A stretch of 15,462 nt of DNA from Actinomycetota bacterium. Its GTDB lineage: Bacteria > Actinomycetota > Actinomycetes > S36-B12 > UBA10799. Under the pieces are notes generated by a model that made no database searches, was not told the origin of the DNA, and saw nothing but the letters and a program-made list of their open reading frames with translations. The translations under genes were made by a program, and so were the position numbers. How positions within the stretch are numbered: position 1 is the stretch's first letter; each line of letters begins with the position of its first letter. The DNA is taken from the NCBI GenBank assembly GCA_030837445.1, contig JAUPKM010000283.1:1-15462 (forward strand), in the 5' to 3' direction. Shown here piece after piece: positions 1-7,039 of this stretch.

Positions 1-1211
1 TGGTCGCCGCCCTTTTCGCAGTGATCGCCTACAACGCCCAGACAGTAGGCATCATCGGCGGCTTCGGCTACTTCACGGCCACCGGCCTACAAGAGGCGGG
101 GCTGGATGTGCCCTGGTGGTCGGCCGCACTGTTCGCGATCGTGGTCGTGGCGATCCTCGGCTACCGAAACGTCGACGTGTCGGCCAAGGTGCTGGCGGTG
201 CTGATGGCGCTGGAGATCGCACTGCTCGCGCTGCTGGACATCGGCATCGTGCTGGACCGGGGGCTGGCGGCCTTCCCGCTGACCGCGGTGGCGCCGTCCA
301 CCGTGTTTTCCGCCGGCTTGCCGATTGCCGTTCTGTTCGCCTTCTCCTGCTTCATCGGATTCGAATCGGCCGCCCTCTATGCGGAGGAAACCGCGAATCC
401 CGGCCGAAGCATCCCGCGTGCCACCTACGCGGCGGTGGCGATCATCGGCGTCTTCTACGCGATCACCGCGTGGGTGGCCGTTGGCGCCCTGGGAGTGGAC
501 GATGTCAACAACCTCGACAACGCACCGACAAACGACCTGGGCCAACTGTTCTTCAACCTGATGGACACCTACGTGGGGCCGTGGGCCAAGCAACTGCTGG
601 GAATCATGCTGCTGACCAGCCTGCTTGCGGCCATTCTGGCGACGCACAACGCAAGTTCCCGCTACATGTTTGCGCTGGGACGGGAGCGAGTGATACCGCC
701 GCCGCTCGGGATTCTGCACGGTCGCCATGGTTCGCCGCATCGGGCCAGCCTCGCCCAAAGCACGTTCAACCTGGTGGTCGTGGCCGCATTCGCGGTTGCC
801 GGGTTGAGCCCGTACATAGGCCTCGCCTCCACCATGATCGGCCTTGGCACGTTCGGCATCGTCACCTTGCAGGCGGCCGCAGCGTTCGCGATCGTGGCCT
901 TCTTCAGGCGTCGCCCCGACGGTCACTGGTTCCGCACCGGGGTTGCACCACTTGTCGCCGGGTTAGTGCTGGCCTCGGTCGTCGTGCTGACCGCGGTCAA
1001 TTTCAACCTGCTGACGAACTCGGACTCACCCTGGCTGAATGCCCTACCCGCGGTGTACCTGTTGGCCGTCATCGGCGGTGTCGGCTACGCGACCTACCTG
1101 CGCAGACGTCGACCCGACGTGTTCGACGGAATCGCCGGCGACACCATGCGCACCATCCTGGTGGGGCCGGCAGAAACGGCTCCCGGCGCACCCCTTGGTC
1201 CGCCGCCGTGA
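1..1211 (+). CDS. APC-superfamily amino acid permease, 5' truncated by window edge
   Basis: This is a polytopic inner-membrane secondary transporter, probably for amino acids or related amines. The reading frame is open from base 3, before the first possible internal start (GTG at 21), so the gene begins upstream of the window and about 403 residues are visible. The visible part starts near the third membrane helix and contains roughly nine to ten hydrophobic segments. The family hallmark is the GFESAALYAEE stretch followed by NPGRSIPRATY (about residues 119-145 of the visible part). This is the usual loop and helix pattern in AA_permease_2-type proteins. The C-terminus is a short cytosolic tail rich in Pro and Ala. 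The gene ends 14 bp before the end of the convergent deaminase gene, with no hairpin terminator visible in the gap. Family assignment is firm. Substrate cannot be read from the sequence. Confidence 0.88.
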   Translation, partial: VAALFAVIAYNAQTVGIIGGFGYFTATGLQEAGLDVPWWSAALFAIVVVAILGYRNVDVSAKVLAVLMALEIALLALLDIGIVLDRGLAAFPLTAVAPSTVFSAGLPIAVLFAFSCFIGFESAALYAEETANPGRSIPRATYAAVAIIGVFYAITAWVAVGALGVDDVNNLDNAPTNDLGQLFFNLMDTYVGPWAKQLLGIMLLTSLLAAILATHNASSRYMFALGRERVIPPPLGILHGRHGSPHRASLAQSTFNLVVVAAFAVAGLSPYIGLASTMIGLGTFGIVTLQAAAAFAIVAFFRRRPDGHWFRTGVAPLVAGLVLASVVVLTAVNFNLLTNSDSPWLNALPAVYLLAVIGGVGYATYLRRRRPDVFDGIAGDTMRTILVGPAETAPGAPLGPPP

Positions 1212-1225
1212 CATCGACTCGATGG

Positions 1226-1660
1226 TTAGCCGACGGTGCCGACCACTTTCGCTCCGGTGTATCGGGTCTGATGCTCGTCCGGTGAACCCCAGACGACCGC
1301 ATACAGCCCCGACGCGTGCACCAACGGCATGCACATCTCGCACGGCTCGTGCGTCGTGTACAAGGTGGCCCCCAGGCAGCGCTCCCGGCCGGCCCGGACG
1401 ATGGCATTCATCTCAGCGTGGATCGCCACACACTTGGAATCCGCGTAACCACTGCCGGGAGTTGCATCCGAATCCGCGCGGGGACAGCCGCCGTCCAGAC
1501 AACTGGTCCAGCCTGGCGGTGCCCCGTTGTACCCGGTCGCGATGATCGAGTGATGATGCACGATGACCGCGCCGACCTGACGACGCGTGCATTCCCCCCG
1601 CGCAGCCACCGCGTGTGCGATTCCGAGGTAGTAGGACTCCCAGCCAGGCCTAGGATCCAT
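1226..1660 (-). CDS. Deoxycytidylate (dCMP) deaminase family protein
   Basis: This 144-aa zinc-dependent deaminase probably converts dCMP to dUMP in the cytosol, feeding dTMP synthesis. The zinc site is complete: HAE at residues 81-83 (H81 ligand, E83 proton shuttle) and PCEMC at 106-110 (C107 and C110 ligands). The segment GYNGAPPG near residue 43 and the Cys/His-rich loop at residues 54-77 are typical of the dCMP/ComEB branch rather than of cytidine deaminases. Length is normal for the family. The ATG start is supported by a strong ribosome binding site, GGGAGGA, six bases upstream (1667-1673). The gene lies 75 bp downstream of the YdeI-like gene on the same strand and is convergent with the permease. 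A closely related activity, such as a competence-type ComEB protein, cannot be excluded from sequence alone. Confidence 0.88.
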   Translation of the reverse strand: MDPRPGWESYYLGIAHAVAARGECTRRQVGAVIVHHHSIIATGYNGAPPGWTSCLDGGCPRADSDATPGSGYADSKCVAIHAEMNAIVRAGRERCLGATLYTTHEPCEMCMPLVHASGLYAVVWGSPDEHQTRYTGAKVVGTVG

Positions 1661-1666
1661 CGGTTG

Positions 1667-1673
1667 TCCTCCC
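1667..1673 (-). promoter_or_regulatory. Strong Shine-Dalgarno site of the dCMP deaminase gene
   Basis: On the - strand the sequence reads GGGAGGA, then six bases, then the ATG at 1660. It fixes the start codon of the deaminase gene. It is also one of the clearer ribosome binding sites in the window. Confidence 0.7.
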
Positions 1674-1715
1674 GCTTGCGCTACTGATTGTTCCGAAGAT
1701 CCGCATAGGCTCCAT

Positions 1716-1739
1716 TGTGACGCACGTCATCTCGGTCAA
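1716..1739. promoter_or_regulatory. Possible operator or promoter element upstream of the deaminase gene
   Basis: The 75-bp gap before the deaminase gene carries an inverted repeat, TGACG-CA-CGTCA (1718-1729). Read as TGTGA-N6-TCATC from 1716, it resembles a CRP/GlxR-type site with one good half and one degraded half. On the - strand a -35-like TTGACC (1739-1734) overlaps the stop codon of the preceding gene, but no convincing -10 box follows at 16-18 bp. The inverted repeat is visible in the sequence. Its regulatory role is a guess. Confidence 0.25.
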
Positions 1740-2329
1740 CGACCCTGCGCCTCAGGATGGTTGGCCCTGATGCCTTCCGCGGCCAACCGAGCGGTGGTCG
1801 CGATCCGGCCCGCCCTGGTCTCGGCCCGCTTTGCACTCACAATCCACCAGAGGATGCCCTTTCGCGAGGTGGCGCTGAAGTCGGCGAAGTTCTCCGCGGC
1901 GCCGTCTCGCTCCGCCAGTGCGGCCGCAAGGTCGGCGGGCACCTCCAGCGCCTCCACCGAGTCCAGGATGGTCCAGCTACCGTTCTGCTGTGCAACCCTG
2001 ATCGCAGCCCAACCTGGCTCGGCAATCAGGTTTTCCGCAGCCAGCCGGGCGACTCGCGCCTTGTTGGTGGCGGCCCAGGTGGACGTCGCCTTCCTGGGGG
2101 TCAGCAGCTGCATACCGCGCTCCTCGTCCAGTCGGCGGACGGTCGAGTCGATCCAGCCAAAGCAGAGGGCCTCCTCAACGACGTCGTCGTACGTGGGCGC
2201 GGGTTGTCCGCTGGTCCGCTTGTACGTCACCAACCAGATGCCCTCACCCCGGTCGTGGTTGGCGGTCAGCCACGCTCGAAGCTCGGCGCGGGAGGTGACT
2301 TGCACACGTTCGTAGTCGTTCAGCCCCAT
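1736..2329 (-). CDS. YdeI/OmpD-associated family protein (bacteriocin-protection-like)
   Basis: This 197-aa soluble protein has no signal peptide and no membrane segment. It matches the YdeI/OmpD-associated family. The signature is VEEALCFGWIDS (51-62), followed by a basic stretch with TPRKATSTWAATNKARV (77-93) and a C-terminal alpha-helical segment with SRKGILWWI (155-163). These are all standard for the family in order and spacing. Biochemical function is not settled; some members are reported to protect against antimicrobial peptides or stress. The ATG lies one base after the stop of the alpha/beta hydrolase gene (TGA-C-ATG), so the two are almost certainly cotranscribed and translationally coupled. 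No separate ribosome binding site of quality is seen, which fits coupling. Confidence 0.82.
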   Translation of the reverse strand: MGLNDYERVQVTSRAELRAWLTANHDRGEGIWLVTYKRTSGQPAPTYDDVVEEALCFGWIDSTVRRLDEERGMQLLTPRKATSTWAATNKARVARLAAENLIAEPGWAAIRVAQQNGSWTILDSVEALEVPADLAAALAERDGAAENFADFSATSRKGILWWIVSAKRAETRAGRIATTARLAAEGIRANHPEAQGR

Positions 2330-2330
2330 G

Positions 2331-3212
2331 TCAGTCGTCGCTCAGGAAGTCGCAGACTCGCTGCTGCGCCTGTTGATATCCGGGGTCGACGAACAGCGCC
2401 AGGTGGGTGCCGCGTGCCATCAGCAGCAACTCGGCGGCCGGGATCCGGGCAGCGGCAGTCCGACCGAAACTCGGATCCACGTCGGAGTCGGCATCGCCGT
2501 GCACCACCAGGGTTGGCACGTCGATCTCAGGCAGGTCGAGGGAGGGCATCGTGGCAAACTGCAGGGCATCATTTCGTACTCCGACCATCCGCTTGCCACG
2601 CATCACCGCGGTCTTGGCGACACCGAGCACGAAGCTGCGCAGCTCCGGATCTGCCATTATCGCCGCCGTCCGACGCTCCACCTCCGAGTCGGTCAATGAC
2701 CCCTCCGACGACAAGGTTCCCGACACGATGAACCGCGGCGTGCGGGCAATCGCAACCTTCAGTAGCAACTCACCGATGGAGGTCCCGAACGTCAGCCGGT
2801 CCATCAGCGACATTCGCCACTCGTACCGTGCACTGAGCGCGGCGAACGCCACCAGCGCCCGCACCCGTTGCGGGTATTCGACCGCCAGCCGATAGCCGCA
2901 GGGGCCGCCGCCGGACCACGAGAAGACCCCGAAGTTCTCAATGTCGAGTTCCGTCATCAGGTCGGCGAGCATGACCGCTTGCACGTGCGGCGTGGCAACC
3001 GATGGGGTCCAAGGCGTGCCCAGGTACCCAGGCCGCGATGGCGAGACCACCCGGAATCCGGCGTCCACCAGGAATCCACCCATCAATCGACCCTGGTCGC
3101 TACCGCCCGGGGAGCCGTGCACAGTGAGCACCACCGGGCCATCTACGGGTCCGTCATCGGCGAACTCGACGGGTCCACGCTTCGTCAAGACGGTTCGGAG
3201 AGACGGCGCCAT
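2331..3212 (-). CDS. Alpha/beta hydrolase fold protein
   Basis: This 293-aa cytosolic hydrolase is of unknown substrate. The fold is shown by the oxyanion motif HGSPGG (32-37), the nucleophile elbow FSWSGGG (97-103, likely nucleophile Ser100), the acid region HGDAD (239-243, likely Asp243) and GTH (268-270, His270 completing the triad). The elbow has Ser in place of the first Gly of GxSxG. This is seen in many members and does not suggest loss of activity. The start is the ATG at 3212. Upstream there is only a G-run directly against the ATG, so it may be leaderless or use a weak site. The gene is first in a pair with the YdeI-like gene and diverges from the oxoprolinase gene. The intervening DNA carries a perfect inverted repeat only five bases upstream of this ATG. 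Members of this family include esterases, epoxide hydrolases and C-C hydrolases, and nothing here selects one. Confidence 0.85.
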   Translation of the reverse strand: MAPSLRTVLTKRGPVEFADDGPVDGPVVLTVHGSPGGSDQGRLMGGFLVDAGFRVVSPSRPGYLGTPWTPSVATPHVQAVMLADLMTELDIENFGVFSWSGGGPCGYRLAVEYPQRVRALVAFAALSARYEWRMSLMDRLTFGTSIGELLLKVAIARTPRFIVSGTLSSEGSLTDSEVERRTAAIMADPELRSFVLGVAKTAVMRGKRMVGVRNDALQFATMPSLDLPEIDVPTLVVHGDADSDVDPSFGRTAAARIPAAELLLMARGTHLALFVDPGYQQAQQRVCDFLSDD

Positions 3213-3217
3213 CCCCA

Positions 3218-3232
3218 GAGTCTTGCAGACTC
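3218..3232. promoter_or_regulatory. 15-bp perfect inverted repeat in a divergent gene gap (candidate operator)
   Basis: The sequence GAGTCT-TGC-AGACTC is a perfect inverted repeat with 6-bp arms and a 3-bp centre. It lies in the 74-bp gap between the alpha/beta hydrolase (ATG at 3212) and the oxoprolinase (GTG at 3287). Symmetry, size and position fit a binding site for a dimeric repressor acting on one or both genes. In the hydrolase transcript it could also form a short stem next to the start codon. No regulator gene is nearby. The symmetry is observed and the function is inferred. Confidence 0.4.
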
Positions 3233-3276
3233 CGAAGGGATGCGACCCTGCCGACTGCGGACGCCCGCCCGGCCCC

Positions 3277-3281
3277 GAGGG
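3277..3281 (+). promoter_or_regulatory. Ribosome binding site deciding the oxoprolinase start
   Basis: GAGGG at 3277-3281 lies five bases before GTG 3287. It is too close to TTG 3284 and 23 bases from ATG 3305. It therefore favours the GTG start, although the ATG matches the usual protein N-terminus better. Confidence 0.45.
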
Positions 3282-3286
3282 AATTG

Positions 3287-6200
3287 GTGCGGCACACTCT
3301 GCTCATGATCGGATGGCGATTCTGGATCGACCGTGGCGGCACCTTCACCGACGTCGTCGCGACCGATCCGGAGGGTCGCATTCACGTCTGCAAACTGCTG
3401 TCGGAGGCACCGGGCAGTTACCAGGATGCCGCCATCGAAGGAATCCGGCGGTTGCTCGGATTGGGGCGGCAACCGATACCCGAGGGTCTCGTGCGGTCGG
3501 TCACGATGGGCACGACCGTGGCGACCAACGCCCTGTTGGAACGGGCCGGCGAACCGACGGTGCTCATCACCACGGCCGGCTTCGCGGACGCGCTGCGAAT
3601 CGGCTACCAGCACCGGCCACGACTGTTCGACCTTGCCATCCATCGACCTGACCCGCTCTATCGGCTGGTGGTGGAGGTCGAAGAACGCATATCCGCGACC
3701 GGGGAGGTGCTCCGCCGCCCCCAGCGCGAGCGCGTGCTACCCCAATTGGTCAGGGCTCGCGAACAGGGCTGTACCAGCGCGGCGGTGGTGCTGATGCACG
3801 GCTACCGGTCCCCCGAGCATGAGAATCTGGTGGCCGAGTTTGCCCGCGAGGCAGGTTTCGACCAGATCTCCACGAGCCACGATTGCAGCGCTCTGATCAA
3901 GTTTGTCAGCCGGGGGAACACCACAGTTGTCGATGCGTATCTGTCACCGATCCTGCTTCGCTATACGCGCCGAGTCGCCGCCGAGTTGCCCGGCGTTGAT
4001 CTGCGGTTCATGCAGTCCAACGGTGGCCTCGCCAACGCGACGGCATTCCGCGGCAAGGACGCCATCCTCTCCGGGCCGGCCGGTGGATTGATCGGCGCCA
4101 TGAGGACAAGTCAGATAGCGGGCTTCGACCGTGTCATCACCTTCGACATGGGCGGCACGTCCACCGACGTGGCGCACTTCAGCGGAGAGCTGGAGCGATC
4201 ACTGGAGTCCGAGGTCGCAGGTGTGCCGATGCGGGCTCCGATGCTGGACATCCACACAGTGGCTGCGGGCGGCGGATCCATCTGCTCGTTCGACGGTGAC
4301 CGCTACCGCGTTGGTCCGGACTCCGCCGGTGCGGATCCAGGGCCTGCCTGCTACGGCAGGGGCGGGCCGCTGACGGTCACCGACTGCAACGTCGTCCTGG
4401 GGCTGATCCGAGGAAAATTCTTCCCGGCCGCCTTCGGACCCGACCGCGACCAGCCGCTCGATGAGGAGGCCGCGCACGCGCGGTTAGACCACCTGGCCGG
4501 ATCGATTCGGGCAGCGAGCATGCACGCAGACGCCAACGCCGACTCCAACGCCCCGGCCACCTCAACCTCCGCCACCCGAACCTCGATCGCCGCTGGCTTC
4601 CGCAGCATCGCGGTGACGAATATGGCGAATGCGATCAAGAAGGTGTCGGTGGCACGAGGTCACGATGTGACGGCCTACGCACTGACCTGTTTCGGCGGTG
4701 CCGGCGGGCAGCATGCCTGTGCGGTGGCCGACGAACTGGGGATTCGCTCGGTGCTGATCCATCCCCTGGCCGGCGTGCTCTCGGCTGTCGGGATGGCGCT
4801 GGCGGACACCCGCCTACTGCGGGAACACAGCGTTGAGGCCGCGCTCGAAGAGATGGCGGAGCCGGACCTGGCGGACCTGCTGACGCGGGCGGCCGACGAG
4901 GTGGGCGCGGAACTGCGCGGCCAAGGGGCAACGGGAGTCATCGAAGTCGACCGCCAGGTGCACCTCAAGTACTTCGGTGGCGACACGGCTTTGGCCGTTG
5001 ACCCCGCGGATGCCGCGACCATGCGCCAGAGCTTCACGGCGGCACATCGGCGTCGTTTCGGTTTCACCATGCCGGAGCGTCCGGTGGTGATCGATGCGAT
5101 AGCGGTGGAGGCAATCGAACGCGGCGACCAGCCGGGCCTGACGCTGCCCGTCCGCACCGGCGCAGCGGCCGCGGCCGTTGACCAAGTGGCGTTGCACGTC
5201 TCCGGCGGTGACTGGACGGCCCCGGTCTTCCAGCGTGAGGACCTGGCCGTCGGGCAGCAGATCACCGGTCCCGCGATTGTCGCCGAGGCCGTCGCGACGA
5301 CGGTCATCGAACCCGGTTGGCAGGCCGAGGTGCTGCCGGCCGGCGAGTTGCATCTTCGTCGGGTGGAGAGTCGGCCCCGACAAGTGGCGCTCGGCACCTC
5401 GGTGGACCCAGTACTGCTGGAGGTGTTCAACAACCTGTTCATGTCGGTCGCCGAGCGGATGGGGGTGACCCTGCAACAGACCTCGAGGTCGGTCAACATC
5501 CGGGAGCGGCTCGACTTCTCGTGCGCCATCTTCGACCCCCGCGGTCGGCTGGTGGCCAACGCGCCCCACATCCCGGTCCATCTGGGGTCGATGGGTGAGA
5601 GTGTTCGCACCATCATCGACGAGGCAGCCGACAGCTGGCAGCCTGGCGATGTCTACGCGATCAACGACCCGTTCAACGGCGGCACCCACCTTCCCGACAT
5701 CACCGTGATCACCCCCGTCTTCGGCGACCCCCACGGCGGCGACCCCCACGGCGCGCAGCAGCCCCGGTTCTTTGTCGCAAGCCGTGGACATCACGCCGAT
5801 ATCGGTGGGATCACGCCCGGATCGATGCCGCCGGAAAGTCGGACGATCCACGAGGAAGGGGCACTCCTGCGGACTGTCAGGATCGTCCGCGACGGCAGCT
5901 TCGATGAGGCGCGGGTGCGCTCGATTCTCGCCGCCGGGCCCTATCCGGCACGCACCCCGGACCGCAATGTCAGCGATCTGACCGCGCAGATCGCAGCGAA
6001 CGCCAGTGGCGCAGCCGAACTCCACGGGTTGATCGAGCGCTTCGGCCTGGCCGTCGTGCAGGCCTACATGGGCCATGTTCAGGACAATGCCGCCGCCTGC
6101 GTCCGGCGGGTGATCGACCACCTCCGCGACGGCCACCACATTGCGCGCACCGATGATGGCGCGGTCATCGAGGTGCAGGTGAAGGTCGACCGCGGGGCCC

Positions 6201-7039
6201 GCCGAGTGCTGGTCGACTTCACTGGTACCGGCCCGCAACGGGCCGACAATTTCAATGCACCGAGGGCAGTCACAAGGGCCGCCGTGCTGTACGCGTTCCG
6301 CTGTCTGGTCGATCAGGACATCCCCCTCAACGATGGCTGCCTGGACCCAGTCGAGTTGCGCATCCCCCCGGACAGCATGCTCGATCCCCGCTATCCGGCC
6401 GCGGTCGTCGCGGGCAATGTCGAGGTGAGCCAACTCGTCACCGACGCCCTACTCGCCGCCTTGGGCGTGGTCGCGGCCGCGCAGGGGACGATGAACAATC
6501 TCACCTTCGGCACCGATGACTTCCAGTACTACGAGACGATCTGCGGTGGTACCGGGGCTGGCCCCGGATTTCCGGGCACGGATGCCGTGCAGAGCCATAT
6601 GACCAACTCCCGCCTGACTGACCCGGAGGTGCTGGAACTGCGCCATCCGGTCCGGGTAAGCCGATTCGCGATCAGAGCGGGCAGCGGCGGGTCGGGTCGC
6701 CATCGCGGTGGCAGCGGCGCGATTCGGGAGTTGGAGTTCCTCGTTCCGATGGAAGTCTCGATCCTGTCCGGTCGACGCCGACAGGCCCCGTTCGGCTTGG
6801 CCGGCGGAGGCGACGGGATGCCGGGTCGGAACGACTGGCTCAAGGCCGACGGCACCGAGGTCGCACTTGCGGCCACCGCGTCGTTCATGGTCGAACCGCA
6901 CGACCGGCTGCGAATCTCCACCCCCGGTGGGGGTGGGTACGGGCCGGGAATGCCAACTGCTGCCGCGGACCGGGTCAGGGTCGAAGTGCACAACAGCGGC
7001 GACCAAGCCGGCGGCCGGCCCCCAGGTCGACCCCTATGA
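3287..7039 (+). CDS. 5-oxoprolinase / N-methylhydantoinase fused A-B protein (HydA-HydB)
   Basis: This cytosolic ATP-dependent ring-opening amidase of about 1250 aa probably hydrolyses 5-oxo-L-proline to glutamate or a related hydantoin. The N-terminal HydA half has an actin-like phosphate loop DRGGTFTDVV (15-24), MGTTVATN (from 74) and FDMGGTSTDV (286-295), then AGGGS and GADPGPACYGRGG, and GGAGGQHA. The HydB half runs from about residue 706, with FNGGTHLPD at 796-804 and a C-terminal GGGG-rich end. Both halves look intact, and the length equals that of fused OplaH proteins. The start is unsettled. GTG 3287 has a GAGGG ribosome binding site five bases upstream. TTG 3284 and ATG 3305 are in frame, and the ATG alone would give the usual family N-terminus. 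Oddities are an Ala/Ser/Thr-rich insert (about 411-433) and a 5-residue tandem duplication (813-822). The stop codon lies inside the convergent secreted-protein gene. Confidence 0.92.
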   Translation: MRHTLLMIGWRFWIDRGGTFTDVVATDPEGRIHVCKLLSEAPGSYQDAAIEGIRRLLGLGRQPIPEGLVRSVTMGTTVATNALLERAGEPTVLITTAGFADALRIGYQHRPRLFDLAIHRPDPLYRLVVEVEERISATGEVLRRPQRERVLPQLVRAREQGCTSAAVVLMHGYRSPEHENLVAEFAREAGFDQISTSHDCSALIKFVSRGNTTVVDAYLSPILLRYTRRVAAELPGVDLRFMQSNGGLANATAFRGKDAILSGPAGGLIGAMRTSQIAGFDRVITFDMGGTSTDVAHFSGELERSLESEVAGVPMRAPMLDIHTVAAGGGSICSFDGDRYRVGPDSAGADPGPACYGRGGPLTVTDCNVVLGLIRGKFFPAAFGPDRDQPLDEEAAHARLDHLAGSIRAASMHADANADSNAPATSTSATRTSIAAGFRSIAVTNMANAIKKVSVARGHDVTAYALTCFGGAGGQHACAVADELGIRSVLIHPLAGVLSAVGMALADTRLLREHSVEAALEEMAEPDLADLLTRAADEVGAELRGQGATGVIEVDRQVHLKYFGGDTALAVDPADAATMRQSFTAAHRRRFGFTMPERPVVIDAIAVEAIERGDQPGLTLPVRTGAAAAAVDQVALHVSGGDWTAPVFQREDLAVGQQITGPAIVAEAVATTVIEPGWQAEVLPAGELHLRRVESRPRQVALGTSVDPVLLEVFNNLFMSVAERMGVTLQQTSRSVNIRERLDFSCAIFDPRGRLVANAPHIPVHLGSMGESVRTIIDEAADSWQPGDVYAINDPFNGGTHLPDITVITPVFGDPHGGDPHGAQQPRFFVASRGHHADIGGITPGSMPPESRTIHEEGALLRTVRIVRDGSFDEARVRSILAAGPYPARTPDRNVSDLTAQIAANASGAAELHGLIERFGLAVVQAYMGHVQDNAAACVRRVIDHLRDGHHIARTDDGAVIEVQVKVDRGARRVLVDFTGTGPQRADNFNAPRAVTRAAVLYAFRCLVDQDIPLNDGCLDPVELRIPPDSMLDPRYPAAVVAGNVEVSQLVTDALLAALGVVAAAQGTMNNLTFGTDDFQYYETICGGTGAGPGFPGTDAVQSHMTNSRLTDPEVLELRHPVRVSRFAIRAGSGGSGRHRGGSGAIRELEFLVPMEVSILSGRRRQAPFGLAGGGDGMPGRNDWLKADGTEVALAATASFMVEPHDRLRISTPGGGGYGPGMPTAAADRVRVEVHNSGDQAGGRPPGRPL
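5723..5752 (+). repeat. Perfect 15-bp tandem duplication inside the oxoprolinase gene
   Basis: The unit GGCGACCCCCACGGC occurs twice in direct succession (5723-5737 and 5738-5752), in frame, giving GDPHG-GDPHG at residues 813-822. It lies in a HydB loop between ITPVF and RFFVASRGHHAD, where length variation should be tolerated. The two copies are identical at every base, suggesting a recent slippage event. Confidence 0.9.

Noticed and set aside
1212..1225. Bidirectional terminator between permease and deaminase
   Set aside because: The gap is 14 bp with no inverted repeat and no T-run.
1757..2731. + strand open frame of 324 codons opposite the YdeI-like and hydrolase genes
   Set aside because: It crosses the boundary of two clear - strand genes and has Arg/Pro-rich shadow composition.
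4814..6433. Long - strand open frame (539 codons) inside the oxoprolinase gene
   Set aside because: It is antisense to well-conserved HydA-HydB coding sequence, shows no recognisable domain and is rich in Arg, His, Asp and Gly. It is a typical shadow frame of high-GC DNA.
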